A stretch of 64,000 bases of DNA from Runella salmonicolor (GCF_024158025.1 NZ_JAMZEL010000002.1:124001-188000); one strand, 5' to 3'; shown: positions 40,727 through 49,869, counted from the stretch's first letter. Numbers and translations are program-made. Notes: generated from the letters alone by a model not told the origin.

Positions 40727-41500
40727 TTCTCCCATCCACGCCCTAAACTCAGGCGCTTTGTAGCGACTGATGATTAATTCGTCTTCGGTGAGGGGTTTAA
40801 GCGTGATTTTGAGGCGACCGTTGAGATGAACCTGAATTTTGTCGATGGATTGCCGCGCCACCAAATACTGCCGAGTAGCCCTAAAAAATGCCTTAGGGTT
40901 CACCATCGTTTCCAATTCTTCAAGCGGATATTCAATCAAATACGAACGTTTATCGTGGGTTTTAACAAACGTAAGTCCTTCTTTACTTTCAAAATAAGCA
41001 ATGTCGTCCACCCGTAGCGGCAACAGCTTAGTTCCTTGTTTGAGCAAAAAACGGTCGCGGTAATTGGGCCTGACGTGTTTCTGCGAGCTGAGCATTGCTT
41101 TCAATTCGTCCAAATTGAGGGTGTTTTCGAGAGCGCCGAACGTCTTTCGTAAGTGTTGAAATTTCCGTAGACTTTGTCGGAGCATTTCTTCTTCGATGGG
41201 TTTGAGCAAATAGTCAATGCTGTTTACTTTAAAGGCTTGAATGGCAAATTCGTCGTAGGCGGTGGTAAAAATAACGGGACATTTAAGCTGAATTTGATTG
41301 AATATCTCAAAACTTTGCCCGTCGGCCAACTCGATGTCCATGAGCGCCAAATCAGGTGCAGGATGCGTACGAAACCAATCTACGCTGCTTTCGACACTCT
41401 CTAGCATCGCCACTACTTCAATGTTGGCGTCAATTTCCGTGACCATCACTTTGAGGTGTTCGGCGGCCAATTCTTCATCTTCGATAATGACAACTTTCAT
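40724..41500 (-). CDS. LytTR-family response regulator (second system)
   Basis: The 258-residue protein has a receiver domain (MKVVIIEDEELAAEHLKV, phospho-acceptor in PDLALMDIELADGQSFEIF, FTTAYDEFAIQAF, YLLKPIEE) and a C-terminal LytTR domain (DRFLLKQGTKLLPLRVDDIAYFE, FFRATRQYLVARQSIDKIQ). Its ATG overlaps the stop of the kinase gene by one base, so translation is coupled. The receiver is very similar to that of the regulator at 35913-36686, indicating a local paralogous pair separated by the oxidoreductase gene. Cognate kinase: the gene just upstream. Confidence 0.93.
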   Translation of the reverse strand: MKVVIIEDEELAAEHLKVMVTEIDANIEVVAMLESVESSVDWFRTHPAPDLALMDIELADGQSFEIFNQIQLKCPVIFTTAYDEFAIQAFKVNSIDYLLKPIEEEMLRQSLRKFQHLRKTFGALENTLNLDELKAMLSSQKHVRPNYRDRFLLKQGTKLLPLRVDDIAYFESKEGLTFVKTHDKRSYLIEYPLEELETMVNPKAFFRATRQYLVARQSIDKIQVHLNGRLKITLKPLTEDELIISRYKAPEFRAWMGE

Positions 41501-42537
41501 TATTCTTGGGGTTTAATGAGCGGAATTCTGACGACATAATTTTCGGTGTCCTCGTACAAATCAATGGGCGGTAGTTGTAACAATTCGTATTTGGCGCTGA
41601 TACTGACAAGCCCTTTTTTGGTGGTTGGCAGCGAGTCATTGTTTTTGCGTTGTAAATTATTCGATACCTGAATATAAGCATCTTCAACGCTTTCGATTTT
41701 GATGGTCAATGGATTTTGGCTTGACACCTTGTTGTGTTTGACCGCATTTTCCACCAAAAGCTGCAACGTCATGGGTGGGAGTTGGTAATTCTGCCATTGA
41801 GGGTTGACTTTTACTTCCAAATATAGCCCCTTGCTAAACCGGGTTTTGAGCAGACTGAAATAGGCGTGCATAAAATCAAGTTCTTTTTGGAGCGAAATAA
41901 GCGTCTGCTCGTTGCTTTGCAACAAATACCGATATACCTGCGACAAATCAGTAATAAACTTCATTGCCGTTTGGGTCTGTTGAGTTTTGACCAACGCCTG
42001 AAGGGCATTGAGGCTATTGAATAAAAAATGGGGTTTGACTTGATTTTTCAGCGAATCCAGCTGCATTTCCAAATTGGCACGGGCCAGTTCTTCCTTCTGC
42101 CGGTTGACGATGTTCCATTGCTGAAAAAAATAATGGCTTTCGTAGAGGGAATAAATGATGGTAAAGTTGAAAAAACTCAGTCCCGTCATAAACAAAACGT
42201 CGATGTCGGCGTCGGTGAGCGAGGTATTCTTATAAACCCAATATTTGAGGGCAATGACCCGACAACCCACTGCGACCACAGTTCCCGGAAACATCAGCGC
42301 AATGAGCGTTAAAATTCGTTTGCGGGTGTTGGGAATCCCCTGAAAACGTCGTCGTACCCGAAAGACCAAAAAACGCACCAAAATCCAAGTAAAATAGACC
42401 GAAAGTAGTCCAAAAATCAGAAATTTAAACGAAGGCACGACCCCATTGAACATGTTTAGATTAAAGAAAATCGTCGAAATTGTCCAGAGAGCTAAAGGGC
42501 CCAGTAAGAGTAATTTTCGGTCGTCGGGTCTATCCAT
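41500..42537 (-). CDS. LytS/YehU-type sensor histidine kinase (second system)
   Basis: Start set at ATG 42537 (MDRPDDRKLLLLGPLALW). A longer frame reaches 42594 but would overlap the serine hydrolase gene. The 345-residue protein has four membrane helices in the first ~140 residues, a coiled linker (RQKEELARANLEMQLDSLK) and a His_kinase domain with NQVKPHFLFNSLNALQALV; note Lys-Pro-His where the others have Asn-Pro-His. The ATPase part shows LLVENAVKHNKVSS and GLVSISAKYELLQL. It is translationally coupled to the regulator downstream. Signal unknown. Confidence 0.9.
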   Translation of the reverse strand: MDRPDDRKLLLLGPLALWTISTIFFNLNMFNGVVPSFKFLIFGLLSVYFTWILVRFLVFRVRRRFQGIPNTRKRILTLIALMFPGTVVAVGCRVIALKYWVYKNTSLTDADIDVLFMTGLSFFNFTIIYSLYESHYFFQQWNIVNRQKEELARANLEMQLDSLKNQVKPHFLFNSLNALQALVKTQQTQTAMKFITDLSQVYRYLLQSNEQTLISLQKELDFMHAYFSLLKTRFSKGLYLEVKVNPQWQNYQLPPMTLQLLVENAVKHNKVSSQNPLTIKIESVEDAYIQVSNNLQRKNNDSLPTTKKGLVSISAKYELLQLPPIDLYEDTENYVVRIPLIKPQE

Positions 42538-42566
42538 GAGGGATTTTGGTGAGTTTAAAGTCGAGA

Positions 42567-43754
42567 CTAATTCAGTTTTGAAACAAACCGACAAAGGTCA
42601 ATTTTGGCATCGGTAGTTCGGAATAAATATTGCCCAAAAAGCTGCCGACCCGCATTGATGGAAATGAATAAATAAGTATCGGAAGCGGGCACGTATATCA
42701 ATTGAGTCGTGGCCCCGATGTTGTCGCCTTCATGTCCGTAGGTGGGCACACCTTTGTTGTATTCAAAGTATTCCAACCCCAAACCATAGTCGGGCACCGT
42801 CGATTCTTTGCCTTTTATCCACGTTCGCATTTCGTTCAACGATGTTTGACTAACCACTTTTCCTGCGTTCAATGCTTCCAGAAATTTGATGGCATCGGTG
42901 CCGTTGGCGGCAATACCGCCGTAGCCTTCAATCGACTTGCCGATGGCGTTGTTCCATTGGGTGATATTTTCCAATTGTCCGTTGTTGTAGCGTTCAAAAT
43001 AATAATTGGGAAAGCCTAATGTACGGATTTGTTGATCCGTAAGGCCATAGTACGTTTTGTTCAACGCCAACGGTTGCAAGATTTCTTCTTTTAAAAATTG
43101 TCCGTAAGGTTTGCCCGACAGTTTTTCGATAATCAGTTGCAATAATAAATAGTTGGTGTTAGAATACAAATAATCCGTACCCGGCTCAAAACGGGGTTTT
43201 TTATGGTAGGCCGTTTTCAGTTGTTCCAACAAGGGTTGTTGGTCAAAGGGGTTGTTAAATTGTCGTAGTTGAAACTCGGGCAACGACGTAAAATTGGGAA
43301 AACCAGAGCTGTGATTGAGCAGCATTCGAACCGTAATTTTGTCACTGTTGACGAGGTTTTGGGTAATATCAGCGGGTAAATACGTCGTAATGGGAGCGTC
43401 CAAGGCCACCAAGCCCCGTTCTTTCAGTTTCATGGTGAGCGCGGCGGTGTAGGTTTTTGTCAGGCTGTACAACCAAGCCACCATGTTGTCTTGCATGGGT
43501 GTTTTATCTTCAATTCGGGCGTAGCCACCGTTGACAACGTACCAACCCGCAGGGCTTTTGACCATGATCTGAATGCCTGGAACTCCCTTGGCAACGTGAC
43601 GGTTGACGATGGCCGTCAGGGAGTCTTTCATGGGGTGCGCGGCATTGACGGCAATGGTGCCGGGGATGTTTGCCACCATGTCGTCATAGAGGTTTTTCTG
43701 GCAGGCGGTGGTGATAATTATGAGAAAAATAAATCCGATTAGGTGGTTTTTCAT
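42567..43754 (-). CDS. Lipoprotein serine hydrolase, class C beta-lactamase/DD-peptidase fold
   Basis: The 395-residue protein has a lipoprotein signal (FIFLIIITTACQK, Cys18) and the beta-lactamase fold (PF00144). The catalytic Ser-x-x-Lys is in WLYSLTKTYTAAL (Ser97, Lys100), the Tyr-x-Asn-type motif in DYLYSNTNYLLLQ, and the third motif is His-Glu-Gly in PTYGHEGDNIGAT. The His-x-Gly form is typical of esterase or D-aminopeptidase-like members rather than true beta-lactamases. It acts in the periplasm or at the cell surface on an unknown ester, peptide or cell-wall substrate. It lies 29 bases upstream of the kinase gene in the same direction and may share its transcript. Confidence 0.9.
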   Translation of the reverse strand: MKNHLIGFIFLIIITTACQKNLYDDMVANIPGTIAVNAAHPMKDSLTAIVNRHVAKGVPGIQIMVKSPAGWYVVNGGYARIEDKTPMQDNMVAWLYSLTKTYTAALTMKLKERGLVALDAPITTYLPADITQNLVNSDKITVRMLLNHSSGFPNFTSLPEFQLRQFNNPFDQQPLLEQLKTAYHKKPRFEPGTDYLYSNTNYLLLQLIIEKLSGKPYGQFLKEEILQPLALNKTYYGLTDQQIRTLGFPNYYFERYNNGQLENITQWNNAIGKSIEGYGGIAANGTDAIKFLEALNAGKVVSQTSLNEMRTWIKGKESTVPDYGLGLEYFEYNKGVPTYGHEGDNIGATTQLIYVPASDTYLFISINAGRQLFGQYLFRTTDAKIDLCRFVSKLN

Positions 43755-43781
43755 GTCTGTATGAATTTATAAAAATACTAA

Positions 43782-44360
43782 TTAATGCTGTTTGGGGGCG
43801 TATTTTAACCCGACTAAAAAGGTAGAAGTAGGCATGGGAGTAAGGTCGGGAGTGTACCCAAAATGGACACCTAGTTGATAGGCAATGTAGGGTCTAAATT
43901 CTCCCTGAACGGTTGAGATACCCCGATAGCCCATGCTTAGCTGCAACGGTACCTGAATGACGCCTTTATAGGAGCGGCCATTTTTCCACTCCGAGTCCGT
44001 CCATTGGAGCGAACGCGAAGGATGGAACCACCACCGATACCCGCCGCCAATGCCGATTCCTAGTTCCAGATGATTTGCTACTACGGGAGTGTATTGAAAC
44101 ATTGCTTGAAGCGAAAGTGCATCGCCTTGGTACTTATGGCGGGCGTAGCCAATGCGGAGGGTAAGTCCGAGGGTTTGACGCGTATTGAATGACTGGTGAA
44201 CACCCGCCATCACAACGGGTTGAGGATTGTTATACGAAAATCCTTTTAGCGGAACATGAAAGGCCTGAACGCCCGCTGATACATCAACCAGTGTTTGGTT
44301 TTGGGCTGAAAGTGAGGGTAATAGGCCAATTGATAAACAAAAGAGCAAAAAATATTTCAT
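43782..44360 (-). CDS. Small outer-membrane beta-barrel protein, unassigned
   Basis: The 192-residue product has a signal peptide (MKYFLLFCLSIGLLPSLSAQ) and alternating amphipathic strands ending in aromatic residues (LGLTLRIGYARHKYQ, LELGIGIGGGYRWWF, GVIQVPLQLSMGYRG, FRPYIAYQLGVHFGYTP, FLVGLKYAPKQH). This is the pattern of an 8-strand outer-membrane protein of the porin-like or OmpW-like size class. No family can be named. It lies 27 bases upstream of the serine hydrolase gene in the same orientation and is probably the first gene of that unit. Confidence 0.65.
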   Translation of the reverse strand: MKYFLLFCLSIGLLPSLSAQNQTLVDVSAGVQAFHVPLKGFSYNNPQPVVMAGVHQSFNTRQTLGLTLRIGYARHKYQGDALSLQAMFQYTPVVANHLELGIGIGGGYRWWFHPSRSLQWTDSEWKNGRSYKGVIQVPLQLSMGYRGISTVQGEFRPYIAYQLGVHFGYTPDLTPMPTSTFLVGLKYAPKQH

Positions 44361-44499
44361 GGTGACTGTTGGTTAATTTGACACCACAAAATTTCATCTT
44401 TGCTTTTTTAGTCGCCAGCTTAGGCGGGGCGAATGGTTAATTGTACTACTTGAATTGTCGTATTTTTAAGGTGGCCGGTTTGGCTTAAATGCCCGCAAA

Positions 44500-44540
44500 A
44501 ACTCCCCGTCTGACGGTTTGAAACCGTCGGACGGGGAGTT
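44500..44540. repeat. Palindromic intergenic repeat, copy 3
   Basis: AACTCCCCGTCTGACGGTTT (44500-44519) faces its inverted copy (44521-44540) with a single mismatch, giving a 20-bp stem. The core CCCGTC-N-G-N-CGGTTT is shared with copies 1 and 2 at 16824 and 16970. It lies between the barrel gene start and the stop of the next minus-strand gene and may also act as that gene's terminator. Confidence 0.75.
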
Positions 44541-44568
44541 GGTTCGCTTTGTCAGACAGGGTAAAATG

Positions 44569-47439
44569 TTACTCTCCCGCTGGTAATTTCAATAGATAGC
44601 CAGTTAAGTCCGACAAATCCTTTTCTTTCAATCCCAACGATGAAGCCTCGGGCATGAGGCTGTTTTTGAGTTGTTTACGCGAAATGATGCTGGTGGCTTT
44701 AAGGCTCGTAGTTTGTCCAGCGGCGTCTTTCAGCACCACCGTTGCGCCATCTCCTACGAGAAATCCGTAATACGTATTTTTGTCTTTGGTTTGGATAATC
44801 CACGGCTCATACCCAAAGGCCAGCCCAGCACTGGGGTTGATGATGGCGTCGAGTAATCCATTTTTGTCAAACTTTTTATTAATCATGCTCAAATCGGGAC
44901 CGATGTCTTTGCCGTCGGTCTCAAAACGGTGACAAGTAGCGCAGTTGGTTTGAAACAATTGCTTGCCTTTGATGACATCAGCAGGAAGACTGGCGGCCAA
45001 ATTGACCGACAATCCTTTGCCACTGGGGCGCGGAAAATAGTCGCCCGCCATCATTCGGATGCTTCGGTCGGGGTTATTAAAAATAGCTTCCGCAATCACG
45101 GGTTTAAATTCTTTGGGGATTTTGGACTCTCCCGCCGCCGCTAATAAAAGCTGACCGCCGTAGAGATCGGAGGCGAGGGTCTTGGCGGCCATTTCGCGTT
45201 GTGGTTTGGCTACCGAGGTATCCATCATTATTTTTTGCCATTCGAGCATTTTCTTTTGAACGGGAGAAAGAACAGCCGCCGTAGCTTGCTGCCAGTTGAT
45301 GAGGTCTTGCCAATCGTTGGTTTTACGGAAATTTACCCAATAAAACGCCTGCTCCGACACATCTTTCAACGGGCTTTTAGATAATTCCAGCATCGTTAAT
45401 GCGGCAGCTTTGTCTTTGATAAACGCAATGGCGGTGAGGGCTTGCTTGCGGTCAGCGGCTGATATTGCCTTGGCCGTGGCCCGAGTTCGTAAATCGCTCA
45501 GTGCGGCTTTAGGGTGCAGCCGCCACGCCAATTCTGCCTGTTTGGGTGTCCAGCCGATGGGGTCTTTGGGCCAACTTGGGCGAATATCCTTGTAAAATGT
45601 TTCTTCTTTTCCGTCGGCCCCAATCCCCAAGGCTTCCAAAAAGTAGCGGTCTCCGCCGTCAAAAGCGGTAAATAACGCTTTGAGTTTTTCTTTGGATTGT
45701 TCGTAAGGAACATCGCGGAGCGAAATGGCCATTTCGCGTAAAAGCCCACTCCCTAAACTTTTTTGAACAGAAAAATTGCTAGGGTTTAATGCCCTAAACG
45801 CCGTTATTCTTAGGTTTTCGTCTTTGCTTTCTTTTAACACCTTTTCGGCCTCCGCTTTTCCTTGGTCACCCAACTGGGCCAATAACCATACGGCCCTTGC
45901 CTGAATGAAAGGGTTGGGGTCATTCAAAAGCATTTTTACGGGCTGAACTACCTTTTCACCATGTGCTTTCAAAGCCACGAATCCAAGGTTACGGACGTTG
46001 ATTGCGGGGTTTTTGAGCGCCTCAATCTGTCCGTCAATGCTTGAAAGGTCGAATTTAGGCGTGGTTAATTTCTTGCCTTTGGGGGTAATGCGGTAGATGC
46101 GGCCGTAGCCTTTTTTATCGTGCATGGCGTGCCCTCCCACAATGGGGTCGTACCAGTCGGCTACGTAGATGGCACCGTCGGGACCAGTAGCGGAGTCGCT
46201 GGGGCGGAACCATTTGCGCTTATCTACGCCCGTGTCGTTCCATACATAATGGGCTTCTACTTTAGGAAATGAACTGATGAAATCAACGCGTTTGCTCATG
46301 TCATAGCCTGCGCCTTTGGGTTGTGGCCAATATGCCCACACCACGTTTCGGCCTGCTTCGCAGCTCAGTACGGTGCCTCGGTATTTTGCGCCCAACGCAT
46401 CCCCTTCGTACACGAGCATACCCGTGGGAGAGCCTGCCCCCGTGTTGTCGCCCGCTACCAGTACGCCAGGGTCTTCTTGGTGCCAATGCGCCGTAAACAT
46501 GTCTTGGTCGGGACGGCGGTCTGCCTGCCAAGTGCGCGTACCGTCGGCGCTGAAATAGCCCGCATTCGACCCCTCCATCACCCAGCTTGTACGACACGTA
46601 ACCACTTGGTCGTCGTTGTCATTTTGCCAATAATTCCCGTAGCTGTCAATCGCGATTTCGTAACTATTGCGAAAATTATGCGCCATCACTTTCAGTCCTG
46701 TGCCGTCGGGATTCATTCTTAAGGCCAAGCCACCTACCCACACGCGCCCGTCGTCGCTTTTTTGATTCCCCTGATTTTTGTCGTTGTAGGGCGTTCCGCC
46801 CGTATAAATACTGCCCGAACGCAGGTTCCAGCCGCTTTTATCTTTTACGTTGTGGGGGCCTGCATTGCCCGTATTAAAATGCCATCGGCCGTCGGGGCCA
46901 GCGGTGAGAGAGTGGAGCGAATGGTCGTGGTCAAGCCCCCCAAAACCCGTTAAGAAGATTTCTTTTTTATCGGGAACATCATCGCCATTTTCGTCGGTGT
47001 ACATGATGATATTGGGGGCGCAGCTCACAATGATTTTATTGCCAATGACCCCAATGCCGAGCGGTGCTACCAAATCTTTGTCCTGTACAAAAACCTTTGA
47101 TTTGTCGGCTTTGCCATCCCCATCCGTATCTTCCAGAATGACCACGCGGTCGCCTTGGTCAAAGTGGAGTTTTTTATCGGGTTTGTTGTTGAATTCGCGA
47201 TAATTGACCGCCTCCGTTATCCAAACCCTTCCTTTGGCATCAATGTCCATGTTGGTTGGATTATAAAATAACGGTGCCTCCGCCCACAACGTGGCCTCTA
47301 AATCATCGGGAACAAACACTTGATTGGAATCAGATGGCGACTCTGCACGGTATTCGTTTTGGAGTGTATTGGTTCCTGTAAACGAAAGAACCGAGACCAA
47401 ACTCATGGCAACAATGATTTTCAAAGGCGCATTTGGCAT
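44569..47439 (-). CDS. PVC-type membrane-bound dehydrogenase with HEAT repeats and C-terminal cytochrome c domain
   Basis: ATG 47439 gives a 956-residue product with a signal peptide (LKIIVAMSLVSVLSFTGTNT); an upstream frame to 47583 adds unrelated residues. The N-terminal ~430 residues form a propeller of the PVC-type dehydrogenase family (NPTNMDIDAKGRVWITEAVNY, RVVILEDTDGDGKADKSKVF, GLDHDHSLHSLTAGPDGRWHF, DSATGPDGAIYVADWYDP). A HEAT-like helical middle follows (IQARAVWLLAQLGDQGKAEAEK), then a C-terminal haem domain with CATCH (QLFQTNCATCHRFETDGKDIGPDL) and the Planctomycete-type tail SLMPEASSLGLKEKDLSDLTGYL. Such proteins oxidise sugars or other small molecules in the periplasm and pass electrons through the haem. 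Substrate unknown. Confidence 0.88.
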   Translation of the reverse strand: MPNAPLKIIVAMSLVSVLSFTGTNTLQNEYRAESPSDSNQVFVPDDLEATLWAEAPLFYNPTNMDIDAKGRVWITEAVNYREFNNKPDKKLHFDQGDRVVILEDTDGDGKADKSKVFVQDKDLVAPLGIGVIGNKIIVSCAPNIIMYTDENGDDVPDKKEIFLTGFGGLDHDHSLHSLTAGPDGRWHFNTGNAGPHNVKDKSGWNLRSGSIYTGGTPYNDKNQGNQKSDDGRVWVGGLALRMNPDGTGLKVMAHNFRNSYEIAIDSYGNYWQNDNDDQVVTCRTSWVMEGSNAGYFSADGTRTWQADRRPDQDMFTAHWHQEDPGVLVAGDNTGAGSPTGMLVYEGDALGAKYRGTVLSCEAGRNVVWAYWPQPKGAGYDMSKRVDFISSFPKVEAHYVWNDTGVDKRKWFRPSDSATGPDGAIYVADWYDPIVGGHAMHDKKGYGRIYRITPKGKKLTTPKFDLSSIDGQIEALKNPAINVRNLGFVALKAHGEKVVQPVKMLLNDPNPFIQARAVWLLAQLGDQGKAEAEKVLKESKDENLRITAFRALNPSNFSVQKSLGSGLLREMAISLRDVPYEQSKEKLKALFTAFDGGDRYFLEALGIGADGKEETFYKDIRPSWPKDPIGWTPKQAELAWRLHPKAALSDLRTRATAKAISAADRKQALTAIAFIKDKAAALTMLELSKSPLKDVSEQAFYWVNFRKTNDWQDLINWQQATAAVLSPVQKKMLEWQKIMMDTSVAKPQREMAAKTLASDLYGGQLLLAAAGESKIPKEFKPVIAEAIFNNPDRSIRMMAGDYFPRPSGKGLSVNLAASLPADVIKGKQLFQTNCATCHRFETDGKDIGPDLSMINKKFDKNGLLDAIINPSAGLAFGYEPWIIQTKDKNTYYGFLVGDGATVVLKDAAGQTTSLKATSIISRKQLKNSLMPEASSLGLKEKDLSDLTGYLLKLPAGE

Positions 47440-47592
47440 CTTAACAAACGGTTTTGAGGTTGTAAAATTAAAAGTACACATTCTGGTAAAATATACTCTT
47501 AACTTATTATAAAGAGTGTGCGAAAAGTATATTTTTTTGAATAGGATTGTGGCTATTTGTGTAAATTGCCCACCATGTAGCATTTTGATAGA

Positions 47593-48081
47593 ATGATGAA
47601 AACCTTAGCCGATTTACTTTTATTAGGCGACCCTCGTTTGTACGAAACCTGTTCGCCAATTTTACCCGAAGAAAAGCCCTTGGTGAAAGGCTGGGTGGCC
47701 GATTTGCACAATGTGATGCAGGAAGTACGCGCCAAATACGGTTTTGGTCGGGCCATTGCGGCGCCGCAATTGGGCATCATGAAACGCTTGATTTACATGA
47801 ATATCGACAAACCAGTGGTTTTTATTAATCCTGAATTGACCCATCTCAGCGATGAGATGTTTGAATTGTGGGACGATTGCATGAGCTTCCCCAACTTGTT
47901 GGTCAAAGTGAAACGTCATAAGTCGCTTACCATAAAGTACTTGGATGAAAACTGGCAGTCCCGTGAGTGGATAATGGACGATAGCAGTCTGTCTGAATTG
48001 CTACAACACGAATATGATCACCTCGATGGTGTTTTGTGCACTATGCGGGCCATTGATGATAAATCGTTTCGGTGGCGGTAG
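47593..48081 (+). CDS. def: Peptide deformylase-like metallohydrolase with altered second motif
   Basis: The 162-residue protein follows the deformylase plan (PF01327). Motif 1 is GRAIAAPQLG (residues 52-61), motif 3 is HEYDH (His139, Glu140, His143), and the metal-ligand Cys96 sits in DDCMSFP, where canonical enzymes have EGCLS. Peptide deformylase removes the N-formyl group from nascent proteins using Fe(II). All three metal ligands and the catalytic Glu are present, so catalysis is plausible. The EG-to-DD change in motif 2 marks a divergent subfamily, and a second canonical def gene may exist elsewhere. Two adjacent ATG codons (47593, 47596) are possible starts. Confidence 0.82.
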   Translation: MMKTLADLLLLGDPRLYETCSPILPEEKPLVKGWVADLHNVMQEVRAKYGFGRAIAAPQLGIMKRLIYMNIDKPVVFINPELTHLSDEMFELWDDCMSFPNLLVKVKRHKSLTIKYLDENWQSREWIMDDSSLSELLQHEYDHLDGVLCTMRAIDDKSFRWR

Positions 48082-48121
48082 TTTTTTGCAAAAAAAGTAA
48101 ACCACAGAACGTTGGTTAAAC

Positions 48122-48153
48122 TTTGGCTATGGGCGTATAAAAAATTACTTTTG
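48122..48153 (+). promoter_or_regulatory. Promoter of trpA
   Basis: TTTG (48122-48125), 20 bases, TACTTTTG (48146-48153) match both elements of the Bacteroidota promoter. The predicted leader is about 75 bases. Confidence 0.7.
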
Positions 48154-48236
48154 CCGCAGCGTGTTGTTGATTAGTAACCAAAACTACGTTTCTAATGCTC
48201 CGCTGATAAGTAACCAATCCCAATTTTAAGAACTCC

Positions 48237-49016
48237 ATGAATCGCATCGTCTCTCTTTTTCAACACCATCCGAACCATAACCTTAACGTTTATTTTACGG
48301 CAGGTTTTCCCAAATTGGAAGATACTCGCCGCATTTTAAAGTCACTTCAAGACGCAGGGGCCGACCTCGTCGAAATCGGAATGCCTTATTCTGACCCCGT
48401 TGCCGACGGTGAAACCATTCAAATCAGTAACCAACAAGCGCTCGAAAATGGAATGAGTGTCAAAAAGTTGTTTGACCAACTCCGCAACATGCGCGAAGAG
48501 ATAAAATTGCCCGTGTTACTGATGGGATACATCAACCCAGTGCTTCAGTTTGGGGTGGAGAATTTTTGCCAGCAGTGCGCTGAGGTGGGGGTAGATGGAC
48601 TAATTTTGCCAGATATGCCCGTAGACGAATACCTCGAAACGTACAAGCCCATTTTTGATCAATATGGTATATTAAATATATTCCTAATCACGCCTCAAAC
48701 GTCGGACAAACGTATTCGTCAGATTGACGAGAATAGCGCAGGGTTTATTTACATGGTTTCTTCGGCCAGCGTAACAGGTTCTCAAACGGGCGTGACGCAC
48801 GACATGGAAGCGTATTTTGCCAGGGTGAACGCCATGAATTTGCGCAATCCTCGTTTGATTGGCTTTGGTATCAAAGACCACGAAACCTTCGTAACCGCCT
48901 GTCAGCACGCCGCTGGTGCGATTATTGGGAGTGCCTTTATTCGGGTTTTGCAACAAAATGAAAACTTAGAGGAAGCAATTACTACATACGTTTCGAGTGT
49001 AAAGCAAGGTTTATAA
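48237..49016 (+). CDS. trpA: Tryptophan synthase alpha subunit
   Basis: The 259-residue TIM-barrel protein cleaves indole-3-glycerol phosphate to indole, which passes to the TrpB subunit. It has the catalytic Glu and Asp in DLVEIGMPYSDPVADGETIQ (Glu46, Asp57), LLMGYINPVLQFG, GLILPDMPVDE, FLITPQTSDKRI and the phosphate-binding GIKDHET with GSAFIRVL. Length is normal. No other trp gene is present in this window; its own promoter supports a stand-alone transcript, so trpB and the rest must lie elsewhere. Confidence 0.97.
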   Translation: MNRIVSLFQHHPNHNLNVYFTAGFPKLEDTRRILKSLQDAGADLVEIGMPYSDPVADGETIQISNQQALENGMSVKKLFDQLRNMREEIKLPVLLMGYINPVLQFGVENFCQQCAEVGVDGLILPDMPVDEYLETYKPIFDQYGILNIFLITPQTSDKRIRQIDENSAGFIYMVSSASVTGSQTGVTHDMEAYFARVNAMNLRNPRLIGFGIKDHETFVTACQHAAGAIIGSAFIRVLQQNENLEEAITTYVSSVKQGL

Positions 49017-49065
49017 GTCCATCTGACTGAGAGAAATGACCGTTCATCCAATTTTTTAAAGTTCT

Positions 49066-49073
49066 TATTTTTG
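49066..49073 (+). promoter_or_regulatory. -7 promoter element of the LolA-like gene
   Basis: TATTTTTG fits TAnnTTTG and lies 57 bases before the ATG at 49131. A matching -33 TTTG is not seen. Confidence 0.4.
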
Positions 49074-49130
49074 CTCACCATTTTCGCTTTACCTTTCGTC
49101 CAAAATTGACATTTTAACCGTTGTAAAGAC

Positions 49131-49844
49131 ATGAAAAAACTAGTTGTGATAGTTGCGCTACTCGCAAGTACCGCGTTGACAGTGATGGCCCAAAGTGCCG
49201 AAGAGATTCTGGACAAGTCAATTCAGGCGCGGGGAGGAGCCGAAAAACTCAATAGCCTCAAATCTCTGCGCATGGAAGGGACAGTCAGTGTGATGGGTAT
49301 GGAAATCCCGACAAAATCGGTCATTATGCATAGACGTGGAATGAGAAATGAAATGGAAGCCATGGGGCAGTCTATTATCATGGCAATAGACGGAGAAAAG
49401 GGCTGGATGATCAATCCAATGGCTGGTCCAGAACCCACACCTTTGCCCGAAGAACAATTGAAGGCGTCGGTAAGCCAACTTGATTTATCAGGAATTACCA
49501 ATTACAAATCTTCAGGTACCAAAACTGAGCTTTTGGGCAAAGAAACCCTTGATGGCACGGAAGTATATAAAGTAAAAATGGTTTCGAAAGATGGGATGAG
49601 CATGACGCATTCTATTGACACCAAAAACTTTAACATCATCAGAACGGCCATTAAAGTTAATGTGAGTGGACAAGATGTAGAGGTAGAAACCAAAATGTCA
49701 AACTATAAGGTCTTTGATGGAATTTCATTCCCTACAACCACGGAAATCAACAATCCTCAGGCGGGCGTTATCATGACCACAATCACAAAAGTGGAGATAA
49801 ACCCAACCATCGACGAAAGTGTGTTTGTGATGCCTAAAAAATAA
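49131..49844 (+). CDS. LolA-like outer-membrane lipoprotein-sorting-type protein
   Basis: The 237-residue secreted protein has a signal peptide (LVVIVALLASTALTVMAQ), then SAEEILDKSIQARGGAEKLNSLKSLRMEGTV and a series of long beta strands (FNIIRTAIKVNVSGQDVEVETKMSNYKVFDGISFPT, AGVIMTTITKVEIN, ESVFVMPKK). This is the half-barrel layout of LolA/LppX-like carriers, in which a hydrophobic cavity binds a lipid or lipoprotein anchor. Many Bacteroidota encode several such proteins outside the lol genes, so true LolA activity is uncertain. It has its own promoter and is convergent with the T9SS-domain gene. Confidence 0.75.
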   Translation: MKKLVVIVALLASTALTVMAQSAEEILDKSIQARGGAEKLNSLKSLRMEGTVSVMGMEIPTKSVIMHRRGMRNEMEAMGQSIIMAIDGEKGWMINPMAGPEPTPLPEEQLKASVSQLDLSGITNYKSSGTKTELLGKETLDGTEVYKVKMVSKDGMSMTHSIDTKNFNIIRTAIKVNVSGQDVEVETKMSNYKVFDGISFPTTTEINNPQAGVIMTTITKVEINPTIDESVFVMPKK

Positions 49845-49869
49845 TTACTTGAAGTTTGGTGGTCGAAAA

